Shown: in pieces, positions 30,644 to 37,972 of the stretch | Numbering within the stretch: position 1 is the stretch's first letter | How the letters are laid out: every line of letters starts with the position of its first letter | Program-made: the position numbers and the translations under genes | Notes under the pieces: generated by a model | The model's database searches: none | What the model saw: only the letters and a program-made list of their open reading frames with translations | Told to the model about the DNA's origin: nothing | IMG/VR virus record: IMGVR_UViG_3300013137_000046 | Location: 1-38,339 of that record | Reading direction: 5' to 3' (one strand) | DNA from: a virus | DNA: 38,339 nt

Positions 30644-31227
30644 CTACTTACTATTATATATTTGCACAAAATGGAACTTGCCCTAAAGGATTTAGTTCTG
30701 ATTCAACTTATAATAATAAAACATTATCAATAAATGGTTCAACATTTGGATCTACTGGGGGAAACGCAACTGTAACTCATAATCATAATCTAAGTACTTT
30801 TCCTGTATTTAATGTTCATTCGTATAATGATATTGATGTAATGTATAATTATTTAGGTAATACTAATGTTATTTTAGATCCTAAAACAATAAAGTTTACA
30901 TTATGTAAAACAGATAAATTACATATAGTAAATACATTTACAAAAGGATCAATTATTATATTAAATGATACTACTAACATATGTCCTACAGGTTGGGAAA
31001 AGATAGTTAGTCAAATAAAAAATGTTGTTGCTACTAATGGAACAGTTGGCGAAGTAACTCAAAGTAATAATCATAAACATACTGTTAGTTATCCAGAATC
31101 TAATGCCACTGCGATATCAGGTACATACCCTAGATTGAGTTATGTTGCATATTCTGGTGATTCAGATTATACAGATGTAGATACTATTCTGCCTTATGTA
31201 ACAGTAACTTTATGTAAGAAATTATAA
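30640..31227 (+). CDS. collar-like fibre-tip protein B2 (two modules)
   Basis: 195 aa. Module 1: CPKGF (C14), HNH (47-49), TLC (C89). Module 2: CPTGW (C115), HKH (145-147), TLC (C192). Paralogue of B1. With A1, B1 and A2 it brings the cluster to six modules. The tandem A-B-A-B order shows a two-gene duplication followed by divergence, as expected for host-contact proteins. Confidence 0.7.
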   Translation: MTTYYYIFAQNGTCPKGFSSDSTYNNKTLSINGSTFGSTGGNATVTHNHNLSTFPVFNVHSYNDIDVMYNYLGNTNVILDPKTIKFTLCKTDKLHIVNTFTKGSIIILNDTTNICPTGWEKIVSQIKNVVATNGTVGEVTQSNNHKHTVSYPESNATAISGTYPRLSYVAYSGDSDYTDVDTILPYVTVTLCKKL

Positions 31228-31239
31228 TGGTGATAAATA

Positions 31240-31740
31240 ATGGAAGTAGAAAGAATAATATTATATAAGAATAAAGCTTGTCCTTTTTGTAATGAATTGA
31301 ATGCATATATACCAGAAATACTAAATGAATTAGGTACTGAAGGAGTTTTATTTGTAGTAATAGATATTACTGAAATAGAAAACGAAGCTGTTAAAGAAGC
31401 TATGGGAGAAAGAGGAGTCCCATTTGTAGAATTTAGAAATTCTAAAGATGAAATAATTTATACATTTGGTGGTAAACCAACAGTAGATTATGATAAACTT
31501 AAAGAAGGATTTCCAAATATAGATACAATAACTATAGAAGATAAAGCTGAATTTGAATTTATTACTGAAAAACAAATATTTATGGTAGAATTAATTAATG
31601 CAAATATAACTGAATTAGATAAGAAATATCATAATAAAGAAAATCTAAAAGAAATAATGCAAACTCAAACTGAAGAAATAATGGTTAAAGTAAGAGAACT
31701 AAATACTAATGCTATGGCTATATTAGATAAATATAAATGA
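31240..31740 (+). CDS. glutaredoxin/thioredoxin-like protein with helical extension
   Basis: 166 aa. The first 90 residues are a glutaredoxin fold: strand VERIILYKNKACPFC with active site C14-P-F-C17, strand VLFVVIDIT, the cis-proline segment RGVPF (P61), and FRNSKDEIIYTFGG. The C-terminal 75 residues are a charged helical extension (MVELINANITELDKKYHNKENLKEIM). Such proteins exchange thiols and disulfides. Its place right behind the Cys-rich fibre-tip genes, in the late operon, hints at a role in forming or breaking their disulfides. GGTGATAAATAATG start. Confidence 0.8.
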   Translation: MEVERIILYKNKACPFCNELNAYIPEILNELGTEGVLFVVIDITEIENEAVKEAMGERGVPFVEFRNSKDEIIYTFGGKPTVDYDKLKEGFPNIDTITIEDKAEFEFITEKQIFMVELINANITELDKKYHNKENLKEIMQTQTEEIMVKVRELNTNAMAILDKYK

Positions 31741-31756
31741 TTATATACCTGTGTAT
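31741..31756 (+). promoter_or_regulatory. late promoter-like element, copy 4
   Basis: TTATATACCTGTGTAT directly after the glutaredoxin-like gene and 30 bases before the ATG at 31771, with GTGATATATT between. Same element and spacing as the portal copy. Confidence 0.6.
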
Positions 31757-31770
31757 GATTGTGATATATT

Positions 31771-31923
31771 ATGGAAGTATATAAGAAAATAGATGGAAAA
31801 ATGCAAACTTTGGATGATAAAGTATTTATTGATTCTAATCATAAAACAGGACAAATTGATTTAACAGTTAATAAAGAAGATTGTAATTGTAAAAAACCAA
31901 AAAAGAAAGGTGGTAAGAAATGA
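31771..31923 (+). CDS. small Cys/Lys-rich protein
   Basis: 50 aa reading MEVYKKIDGKMQTLDDKV ... NKEDCNCKKPKKKGGKK. The tail has CNC followed by ten mostly Lys residues, which could bind DNA, metal or envelope. It follows the late element and GTGATATATTATG, and its stop overlaps the next ATG. No family recognised. Confidence 0.6.
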   Translation: MEVYKKIDGKMQTLDDKVFIDSNHKTGQIDLTVNKEDCNCKKPKKKGGKK

Positions 31924-32084
31924 TAAGAAATACTTTTCCTAGAGAAAAAAGAGAATTAAAAAGTAATGTATTTACAGCCAAAGGCAAAGAAAAGGTTGAA
32001 GAAGTTAAACCTGAAAAGGTAATTAAGAAAAAAGAAGAATCCTTAATTGATAAAATTAAGAAAGTTTTCAAAGGTAAAAAATAG
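31920..32084 (+). CDS. small basic protein
   Basis: 54 aa, very Lys-rich, ending SLIDKIKKVFKGKK, an amphipathic basic helix. ATGA overlap with the preceding small gene. Could be a membrane-active or DNA-binding peptide; no family recognised. Confidence 0.55.
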   Translation: MIRNTFPREKRELKSNVFTAKGKEKVEEVKPEKVIKKKEESLIDKIKKVFKGKK

Positions 32085-32104
32085 TTGAGATATAGGTGAG
32101 AGAT

Positions 32105-32482
32105 ATGGTAGAAGGTAAAGTAGTAAGATCACAAAAATTAGACTATAATGTATTAAAAGTTATAGATACAGAATTAGGTAATGCAGAAACTAAGACTTCA
32201 TACATTAACTTAGGTTCATGCATGAGTTGGGCTTTGTTAATTCCAGAAACATTTACAGCAGCAACAATTAAAGTATATGTATCATTAGGTTATGGTGAAG
32301 ATGGGGTTACTGAAAAATGGGTTGATTATACTGAAACAATTTTTGGTACTGGGGTAACAACTTTAAATGTAGCAGGATTATACCCTGAAGATTCATATAT
32401 TCCATACAGAATGAAGATAGTATATACTTCAAGTAATGCAACAAATCATGGTACAGTTCATTTATTAAGAAATGGATTGTAA
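32105..32482 (+). CDS. small beta-rich structural protein
   Basis: 125 aa from ATG 32105 (AGGTGAGAGAT before it; a GTG at 32096 is inside that site). KVVRSQKLDYNVLKVIDTELGNAETKTSYINLGSCMSWALLIPETFTAATIKVYVSLGYGEDG and LYPEDSYIPYRMKIVYTSSN look like a beta-sandwich found in phage minor structural or fibre proteins. Likely virion component. Confidence 0.55.
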   Translation: MVEGKVVRSQKLDYNVLKVIDTELGNAETKTSYINLGSCMSWALLIPETFTAATIKVYVSLGYGEDGVTEKWVDYTETIFGTGVTTLNVAGLYPEDSYIPYRMKIVYTSSNATNHGTVHLLRNGL

Positions 32483-32491
32483 ATAGTTTAT

Positions 32492-32508
32492 AGGGATCTT
32501 AGATCCCT
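32492..32508 (+). terminator. hairpin after the 32105-32482 gene
   Basis: AGGGATC-TTA-GATCCCT, a 7-bp stem with a 3-nt loop, followed by TATTTATATTTATC. A second small stem GCCTAATTAGGGC follows near 32550. The first may end the upstream transcript, and the T-rich stretch after it could serve the next promoter. Confidence 0.45.
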
Positions 32509-32589
32509 TATTTATATTTATCACAACGGACTCATGTCAATGTTGTTTATTGCCTAATTAGGGCATTGTACTAATTAATGGTGGTGGAT

Positions 32590-33924
32590 ATGGTAAAAGT
32601 AACAGGAAGTTCAGAAGACTTTGAAAAAAATTCTAAGTGGTATTTAGATAATAACGAATTATCAGGCTTATTTTACGATTTAAACAAACCATTACATAAA
32701 CTTACTGTTGAATCAGCTAGTTCTGAACCACATGCTTTAGAAACAGGAACTGCTTTAAACTATTTAGCATCAACAGCGGTTATAGACGGTAAGGTTTCAG
32801 ATGGTGATTATACATTAGCAAACGATACCGCTGATGTTCCAAGAGGGCTAACAATAACAGTTACTTCTTCTACTATTAGTGCAGGTGAAGTTATATTAAC
32901 TGCAATAGATAAAAACGGAAACACACAAACTTATACTTTAGATTTAAGCTCAGTATTAATATTAGATATTACAGATGAATTAACTAGTATAGTTGATTTA
33001 GAAGTTAAAGATCTTGCAGGCGTAGACCCAGCTGACAGAATTAAGATTGATGCTAACGATGCAGGTATTACAGGGATTATGTCTATTAGCAACGTAGCTG
33101 GAATACTAAACTCAACAGGACACGTGTTGGGACACTTTAACTCAGCTATTGATTACGATAGTTCTTTAACAGTTAACACTACTGCGTTAACAACACAAGC
33201 ACCACTAAGGAAAACTAATACAGTTACAGATATATTAAATAAATTATTACCTGGTGAGTTCTCAGTTGATTTCCCTAATGGTAGGATTTTTTATAAGAAG
33301 ATAGACGCTTCGGCAACAGCTGATTTAGATTATAAATTCTGGATTACACGTGTAGATACTGAGATTGACGTTGAAGCAGATAATGTAACTATAAATAACA
33401 TTAAAACTTTTGCTACAGATTTAACAGATCCGTTGACTACTAAATATGGATTAGTAAATGCGTTTGGTCATCAATACCATATTATTACTGATGGTACAAA
33501 TGAAGCAGTTATTAAAACTGGCAACACATTTGCTATAACTGATTTAGCAATGGGTGTTGCAGATGCTAACGTATTAGCCGAGTTAGTAACATTAAATACA
33601 GTTGATTTTGCAACAGAAACAACTCTTGGAGATATTAAAACAAATACTGCAATACCAACAACAATCACAGGTGGAACTAAGACTGTTACTACTGCTGGTG
33701 TTGCAGAATCGTTAGGTGCTTCAACAACAATAAAGAGTATTTATATAAGAGCAACTTCAACTAACACGGGTAATATCTATGTTGGTGGTTCAGGTGTAAG
33801 CTCAGCGAATGGGATTGCTTTAGCAGCTAACGATAGTGTTGAGATTGATATTGCTGACCTTGCTACTGTTTACATTGATTCAGATATTAATGGTGAGGGG
33901 GTAGGTTTCACATATTTTAATTAG
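32590..33924 (+). CDS. tail fibre/minor structural protein
   Basis: 444 aa from ATG 32590 (GGTGGTGGAT before it; ATG 32578 is in frame but lies in that site). Long stretches of strands rich in Thr/Ser/Asp, for example SAGEVILTAIDKNGNTQTYTLDLSS and DFPNGRIFYKKIDASATADLDYKFWI. The C-terminal 60 residues (IKSIYIRATSTNTGNIYVGGSGVSSANGIALAANDSVEIDIADLATVYIDSD) form a small beta-domain common in phage structural proteins. Base use is less AT-biased than neighbouring genes. Confidence 0.65.
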   Translation: MVKVTGSSEDFEKNSKWYLDNNELSGLFYDLNKPLHKLTVESASSEPHALETGTALNYLASTAVIDGKVSDGDYTLANDTADVPRGLTITVTSSTISAGEVILTAIDKNGNTQTYTLDLSSVLILDITDELTSIVDLEVKDLAGVDPADRIKIDANDAGITGIMSISNVAGILNSTGHVLGHFNSAIDYDSSLTVNTTALTTQAPLRKTNTVTDILNKLLPGEFSVDFPNGRIFYKKIDASATADLDYKFWITRVDTEIDVEADNVTINNIKTFATDLTDPLTTKYGLVNAFGHQYHIITDGTNEAVIKTGNTFAITDLAMGVADANVLAELVTLNTVDFATETTLGDIKTNTAIPTTITGGTKTVTTAGVAESLGASTTIKSIYIRATSTNTGNIYVGGSGVSSANGIALAANDSVEIDIADLATVYIDSDINGEGVGFTYFN

Positions 33925-33985
33925 ATAACCTAATCGGTTATACGCCCTACGGGGTGGTTATACTTCCTTTTCGGGAAGGTTATAC
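33925..33985 (+). repeat. triple GGTTATAC repeat with hairpins
   Basis: GGTTATAC occurs at 33936, 33956 and 33978, about 20-22 bases apart. ATAACC-TAATC-GGTTAT forms a hairpin at 33925-33940, and short GC stems CCC-TAC-GGG and CTTCC-TTTTC-GGAAG fill the spaces between repeats. Just before the large spike gene. Could be a regulator-binding array, an RNA element or an assembled terminator. Confidence 0.5.
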
Positions 33986-33998
33986 GAAGTGATTAATT

Positions 33999-36140
33999 AT
34001 GAGTAAAAATATAGAACAAAAATTATGGCCTCCTTTAAGAAGGGCTGGCACAGTTATTAAAGAAAGAATAAGTACAGACTTAACAAGTTTAGGGCAGTCA
34101 GAAGCTACGATTTATGTTAATGGCGGTACAGGATCTGATACTACTGGTGATGGTACTGTTTCTAAACCATATGCCACAATACAAAAAGGTGTTAATGAGG
34201 CATCAAAGTTAGTAAATATAACAAGTGGAGTTACAGTCAATATAGCTGACGGTACTTACACTGAAAATATAAGTACAATTTATAGGTCAAATAATATTAT
34301 ATTACAAGGTAATGATACTACTCCTTCTAATGTAGTCATTGCAGCATCTAGTGCAAGTAGTCCAGTTTTAGATGTTGAAACTGCAGGCGGAAAAGTAAAG
34401 GTGTCTGGAGTAAAATTACAGGGTGCAACCAGTTCATCTGCAATTTATGCTGATGATTATGCAGTTTTAGAATTAGGAAAAGTTGAAATGTATAATAACA
34501 AATATGGATTATATGTTAATAATTTCTCTCTAGTTACGTTTTTAACAGGATATTCTGGAACTTCTATTGATTGTAATAATATTTCTTTTTCAAATTCAAT
34601 GTTTATAACAAAGCGTTCAACAGTAGTTTGTTATCAAAGTATAACGATTACTAATGTTGATACAGGAATATTTTGTAATAATTTATCCTCTTTCACTTGT
34701 AGTGATGTAGTTACAATTAATATAACATTATCAACAACATCAGATCCTTATTTTTCAATTGTAGCAAGAAATTATTCATATTTGTATTTAAATGGTACAT
34801 TTAATTTGAATGGTGGTGTAATAGACTCAAACAATGGAGGAATTCAAGTTCAAATGAGCAAATGTGATTTTGTGGCTCACTCAACAATAAATATGAGTAA
34901 TTCCAAATATGGTATTTCAGGAGCTTTCTTTGCAGTCATACTAGAAGGTAATGCAACCGTAAGTTATAATTATACAAATATAACCACTAACATTTACTTG
35001 GAACATTCTTGTGAAACAAATACAGTATTTGACACGACCATTACTTGGTGGAGTTCATTTGAAGGAACAATAGACCATCAAATTGGTTTTGACGATAAAT
35101 ATTACCAATTAATTAAACAAAATGATGCAAGTTATACATTTGATTCTGATGTTGCCACAGATACAGTCATAAATAAATTAACAGTTACTGGATACACTGC
35201 AGGACATACTAATGACGTTGACAAAACAGGATTTCAAGTTGATTTAGTTGGCAATAATAATGATACATCAGGGGTATATATTGCTTATGATGCATTATAC
35301 GATGCAAATGGCGGGACATCAACAGGTACCGCTTATTTGTGCGGTTCAAATTTTAATCAATGTTTTTTGGCTGAAAGTGGAGATGTGGAATTTTATCAAT
35401 ATGATGCAACAATAAAAGGGACTAGGGACTCTGATGGAAACGGAGATAATTTAACAATACAAGCCGCAAATGGTTACGATTCTGCTGCAGTTGCTAGAAA
35501 TGGTGGAATATTAACATTCTATGGTGGTGCAAAAGCCAACGCAGGAAATGATGGTTATGTTAAAATAGGACAAGGAGCCTTTTCACCCACTCATACACTA
35601 ACCGATGATGATTTGGGAATAGTGGGACAATTAGAAGTAGACTCAATGATTTACGCAGACGGTGGATTAACTGGAAATGTTACAGGTAATTGCTCAGGTT
35701 CTTCAGGGTCTTGTACTGGAAATAGTGGAACTGTTACTAATGGGATTTATACAACAACATTAAATACACTAGCACCTTGTATTCTAGCAACAGTAACAGA
35801 AATAGACCTAAAAACTGAAGCTCAAACTACACTTTATACCGTTCCTGCAGGAAAAACATTAATTATACAAGAAGTATTATTAATCAACACGGCTGTTGAC
35901 AATGTTACAACTCCAGGAACTGTTGAAATAGGATTCAGCCCAGATTATGATAACTTTATAGATAACACAACACTAAATGCAGATTTTAATGTTCTAGGGG
36001 ATGTTTTACATCTAAAAAATAATAATAACGAAATTAACGACAATATGCCAGAATCTACTGTTATTAAATTAGATGTTACAACAGGCTCTACAGCTACTAC
36101 ACATACTGTCAAAGCTATTGTAATAGGTTTCCTTATATAA
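33999..36140 (+). CDS. large tail spike with right-handed beta-helix
   Basis: 713 aa. A short N-terminal anchor is followed by TIYVNGGTGSDTTGDGTVSKPYATIQKGVNEASK, the well-known start of parallel beta-helix (pectate-lyase-like) spikes, then about 250 residues of helix rungs (NIILQGNDTTPSNVVIAAS, VFKDT-like turns). The C-terminal 170 residues hold a Gly/Asn-rich part (SGTYPRL-like turns are absent) and a final beta-domain ending STVIKLDVTTGSTATTHTVKAIVIGFLI. Catalytic residues cannot be assigned. Probably the host-recognition spike. GAAGTGATTAATTATG start. Confidence 0.75.
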   Translation: MSKNIEQKLWPPLRRAGTVIKERISTDLTSLGQSEATIYVNGGTGSDTTGDGTVSKPYATIQKGVNEASKLVNITSGVTVNIADGTYTENISTIYRSNNIILQGNDTTPSNVVIAASSASSPVLDVETAGGKVKVSGVKLQGATSSSAIYADDYAVLELGKVEMYNNKYGLYVNNFSLVTFLTGYSGTSIDCNNISFSNSMFITKRSTVVCYQSITITNVDTGIFCNNLSSFTCSDVVTINITLSTTSDPYFSIVARNYSYLYLNGTFNLNGGVIDSNNGGIQVQMSKCDFVAHSTINMSNSKYGISGAFFAVILEGNATVSYNYTNITTNIYLEHSCETNTVFDTTITWWSSFEGTIDHQIGFDDKYYQLIKQNDASYTFDSDVATDTVINKLTVTGYTAGHTNDVDKTGFQVDLVGNNNDTSGVYIAYDALYDANGGTSTGTAYLCGSNFNQCFLAESGDVEFYQYDATIKGTRDSDGNGDNLTIQAANGYDSAAVARNGGILTFYGGAKANAGNDGYVKIGQGAFSPTHTLTDDDLGIVGQLEVDSMIYADGGLTGNVTGNCSGSSGSCTGNSGTVTNGIYTTTLNTLAPCILATVTEIDLKTEAQTTLYTVPAGKTLIIQEVLLINTAVDNVTTPGTVEIGFSPDYDNFIDNTTLNADFNVLGDVLHLKNNNNEINDNMPESTVIKLDVTTGSTATTHTVKAIVIGFLI

Positions 36141-36150
36141 GTGATTTTGA

Positions 36151-36279
36151 ATGATCAACAAATGCAAAAATAACATCATTTGCCCTAAGGTAGAATCAGG
36201 AATTATGTTAGATGTCACAACAGGAGCCACAGCAACAACAATGACTGCAACAGTAAGACTATATGGATATTTAGTGTAA
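36151..36279 (+). pseudogene. duplicated C-terminal fragment of the spike
   Basis: 42 codons from ATG 36151 after AAGTGATTTTGA. Its second half, ESGIMLDVTTGATATTMTATVRLYGYLV, repeats the spike's ending ESTVIKLDVTTGSTATTHTVKAIVIGFLI. It is either a remnant of a second fibre gene lost by deletion, leaving the last domain, or a small translated tip module. The start site is good, so expression is possible. Confidence 0.55.
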
Positions 36280-36280
36280 T

Positions 36281-36292
36281 GGGATACATCCC
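36281..36292. terminator. small GGGA-TACA-TCCC inverted repeat
   Basis: Begins right after the stop of the 36151 fragment and precedes TATTATAATATGAG. Weak terminator or operator candidate; low certainty. Confidence 0.3.
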
Positions 36293-36320
36293 TATTATAA
36301 TATGAGATTGGGGCGATAAA

Positions 36321-36674
36321 GTGGACAATGAAGGGTTTATGATGGCAATAGATCGGCTTGAGAAAGGACAAGATGAAATCAAAGTAGATGTTAAAGAAAT
36401 AAAAAATAAAGTTTCCAATATAGAACTAAATTTATATTCTACGACTCAAAAGGTTAAAATTCATGACGAAGAAATTAAAATATTAAAAAAGAAAGTAGAC
36501 GCTCCAAGAGAAGAAGTAAACGAAGTTAAATACCACGGTTATTTTTGGTTTGTTAAACAATGGTTCAAAATGAAACCTTTAGACAAAATAGTTACTTTAT
36601 TGGCAGTTATTGTTTTATTATTAGTGATATATTTCATACCAGACTTGTTTAGATTAATAGGTCAATTACTATGA
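36321..36674 (+). CDS. coiled-coil single-pass membrane protein (XhlA-like layout)
   Basis: 117 aa starting with GTG at 36321 (GGGCGATAAA before it; the ATG ATG pair at 36339 is an alternative). Residues 10-60 are a coiled coil (DRLEKGQDEIKVDVKEIKNKVSNIE), and residues 90-112 a membrane helix (IVTLLAVIVLLLVIYFIPDLF). This plan matches phage XhlA-type haemolysin/holin accessory proteins, which lie near lysis genes. A lysis role is possible but no endolysin is seen nearby. Confidence 0.6.
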   Translation: MDNEGFMMAIDRLEKGQDEIKVDVKEIKNKVSNIELNLYSTTQKVKIHDEEIKILKKKVDAPREEVNEVKYHGYFWFVKQWFKMKPLDKIVTLLAVIVLLLVIYFIPDLFRLIGQLL

Positions 36675-36850
36675 AAGTACTTATATTATCGGGAGAATAT
36701 AGAGATATGATTGGTGAATTAATCAAAGAAAAAGATTTTGGTTTTTGGTCTTCTGTTCACATTAAAGGTATAGGAATAATATTCATGGACAAAACTTATT
36801 TACAAAAAATAAATGAAGATGATAGTGATGACAAAAACAATACGAACTGA
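36671..36850 (+). CDS. hypothetical small protein
   Basis: 59 aa, MKVLILSGEYRDMIGELIKEKDFGFW ... IKGIGIIFMDKTYLQKI, with an acidic end. ATGA overlap with the preceding membrane-protein gene. No family recognised. Its 3' end overlaps the likely start of the phosphoesterase gene. Confidence 0.5.
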   Translation: MKVLILSGEYRDMIGELIKEKDFGFWSSVHIKGIGIIFMDKTYLQKINEDDSDDKNNTN

Positions 36851-37484
36851 AAATAAGAATAAAGATTATTTTGATTCTAAATGGTCAAGTTACTTTGATA
36901 ATTTAGGTACTTATGGTTATTTAGGTCATTTACATACTAATGATATTAGAACTAATTATAGATTATTAGGTTCATCAGGTTATGATGGATTCTATTTAAT
37001 ATTAAATATAAATAATATAAATACTTTAGTTATACCCGATTTACATCTAGGGCATCCTGATACAGAATCTAATTTTAATAAGCATATATTACCTGCATTA
37101 CTAGGAGATGATATTCAAAGAATAATATTCTTAGGAGATACATTTGAAATGGCATTAGAAGATGATGATGTTATTAGAGGAGAAACTGGATTTTGGAACT
37201 GGTTAAGTATTACATCTAAAGAAATAATATTTGTTATAGGTAATCATGATATTAATTTATCAAAAGAAAAAAATGCTATTAGAGTATATGCGAACTTACA
37301 CAATAACAAATTAAAATTTGTTAGAGAATATACAATAGGAAAATATACATTTGCTCATGGAGATAAATATGATCCGTTTGTACAGAAGTTTGGTTTGCTA
37401 TACTTGACAGCATTTAAATTATTTGATTATACGGGTAAATTTGGTTCTACTATATGGAATAAAATAAATACTTATTTTAGGTGA
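36828..37484 (+). CDS. calcineurin-like metallophosphoesterase
   Basis: About 218 aa from ATG 36828 (in-frame ATGs at 36813 and 36819 also exist; the GATAGTG near 36828 is the better site). Metal-binding motifs are all present: PDLHLG (D-x-H), LGDTFE (GD-x-x-E), GNHD and FAHGDKYDP (H-G-D). The order and the GNHD core are those of LpxH/YfcE-like phosphoesterases. It could cut phosphodiester or pyrophosphate bonds; the substrate is unknown. An extra 65-residue N-terminal part (DYFDSKWSSYFDNLGTYGYLGHLHTND) is not part of the domain. Position at the end of the late block is unusual for a metabolic enzyme. Confidence 0.85.
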   Translation: MTKTIRTENKNKDYFDSKWSSYFDNLGTYGYLGHLHTNDIRTNYRLLGSSGYDGFYLILNINNINTLVIPDLHLGHPDTESNFNKHILPALLGDDIQRIIFLGDTFEMALEDDDVIRGETGFWNWLSITSKEIIFVIGNHDINLSKEKNAIRVYANLHNNKLKFVREYTIGKYTFAHGDKYDPFVQKFGLLYLTAFKLFDYTGKFGSTIWNKINTYFR

Positions 37485-37488
37485 TAAT

Positions 37489-37605
37489 ATAGAAAAAGTA
37501 TATATTGCATTCATAGGTTGTATGTTAATCCTGTCAATAGTTGTTATTTGGATAATATACAAAATAGGAATGTTACACAATAAAATAGATAGAAAGAAGA
37601 AATAA
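37489..37605 (+). CDS. mini membrane protein with apparent ATA start
   Basis: 38 codons ending RKKK-stop. One membrane helix (VYIAFIGCMLILSIVVIWIIYKI) and a basic tail. An ideal GGTGATAAT stands directly before an ATA where ATG would be expected (GGTGATAATATA against GGTGATAATATG at 1920). An in-frame ATG at 37522 would cut the helix in half. The stop forms part of the following terminator hairpin. Confidence 0.45.
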   Translation: MEKVYIAFIGCMLILSIVVIWIIYKIGMLHNKIDRKKK

Positions 37606-37637
37606 TTTATTTGTTAGTTTTTAACAAATAAATTATT
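37601..37637. terminator. bidirectional terminator between convergent genes
   Basis: A perfect 16-bp stem, AATAATTTATTTGTTA pairing with TAACAAATAAATTATT over a 5-nt loop. It spans the TAA of the rightward gene and the TAA of the leftward gene, so both genes stop inside it, and both sides end in A/T runs suited to termination in either direction. Confidence 0.7.
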
Positions 37638-37972
37638 TTATTACCAGTATATGAAATCATCTGTCCTTTATTAAGTGTGATAGATTTCAAATCTTTTACT
37701 ATCATATTAGCTAATCTTCTAAGTAATAATAATTGATTTTCTTCTGGTTCTAATCTTATCAAATCAAATATATTTTGATATATTATAGTACATAGATTTA
37801 AGCCATTACTTAATGTCTCAACATCATCAGTTATTTGTAACTTCTTTCCTGAACTTCTATACACATTTATAATTAAACTATCTGTAGCATACTTGGTCAT
37901 ATTTCTTAATTCATCAAATATTTCTGGTGCAGATATATAATTATATTCTTTAGTTCTTATCCTCTGAGTCAT
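37607..37972 (-). CDS. hypothetical early protein
   Basis: 121 aa from ATG 37972 (minus strand reads GAAGGTGATGTATATG; an upstream GTG is part of that site). Helical with YNYISAPEIFDELRNMTKYATDSLIINVYRSSGKKLQI and a long helical stretch NLCTIIYQNIFDLIRLEPEENQLLLLRRLANMIVKDL. No family recognised. It overlaps the end of the gene upstream, so the two are one operon. Confidence 0.65.
   Translation of the reverse strand: MTQRIRTKEYNYISAPEIFDELRNMTKYATDSLIINVYRSSGKKLQITDDVETLSNGLNLCTIIYQNIFDLIRLEPEENQLLLLRRLANMIVKDLKSITLNKGQMISYTGNKIIYLLKTNK

Noticed and set aside
36069-36418. Minus-strand frames opposite the end of the spike and the XhlA-like gene
   Set aside because: They cross gene borders and terminator-like repeats and lack a GGTGA site; they mirror plus-strand codons.
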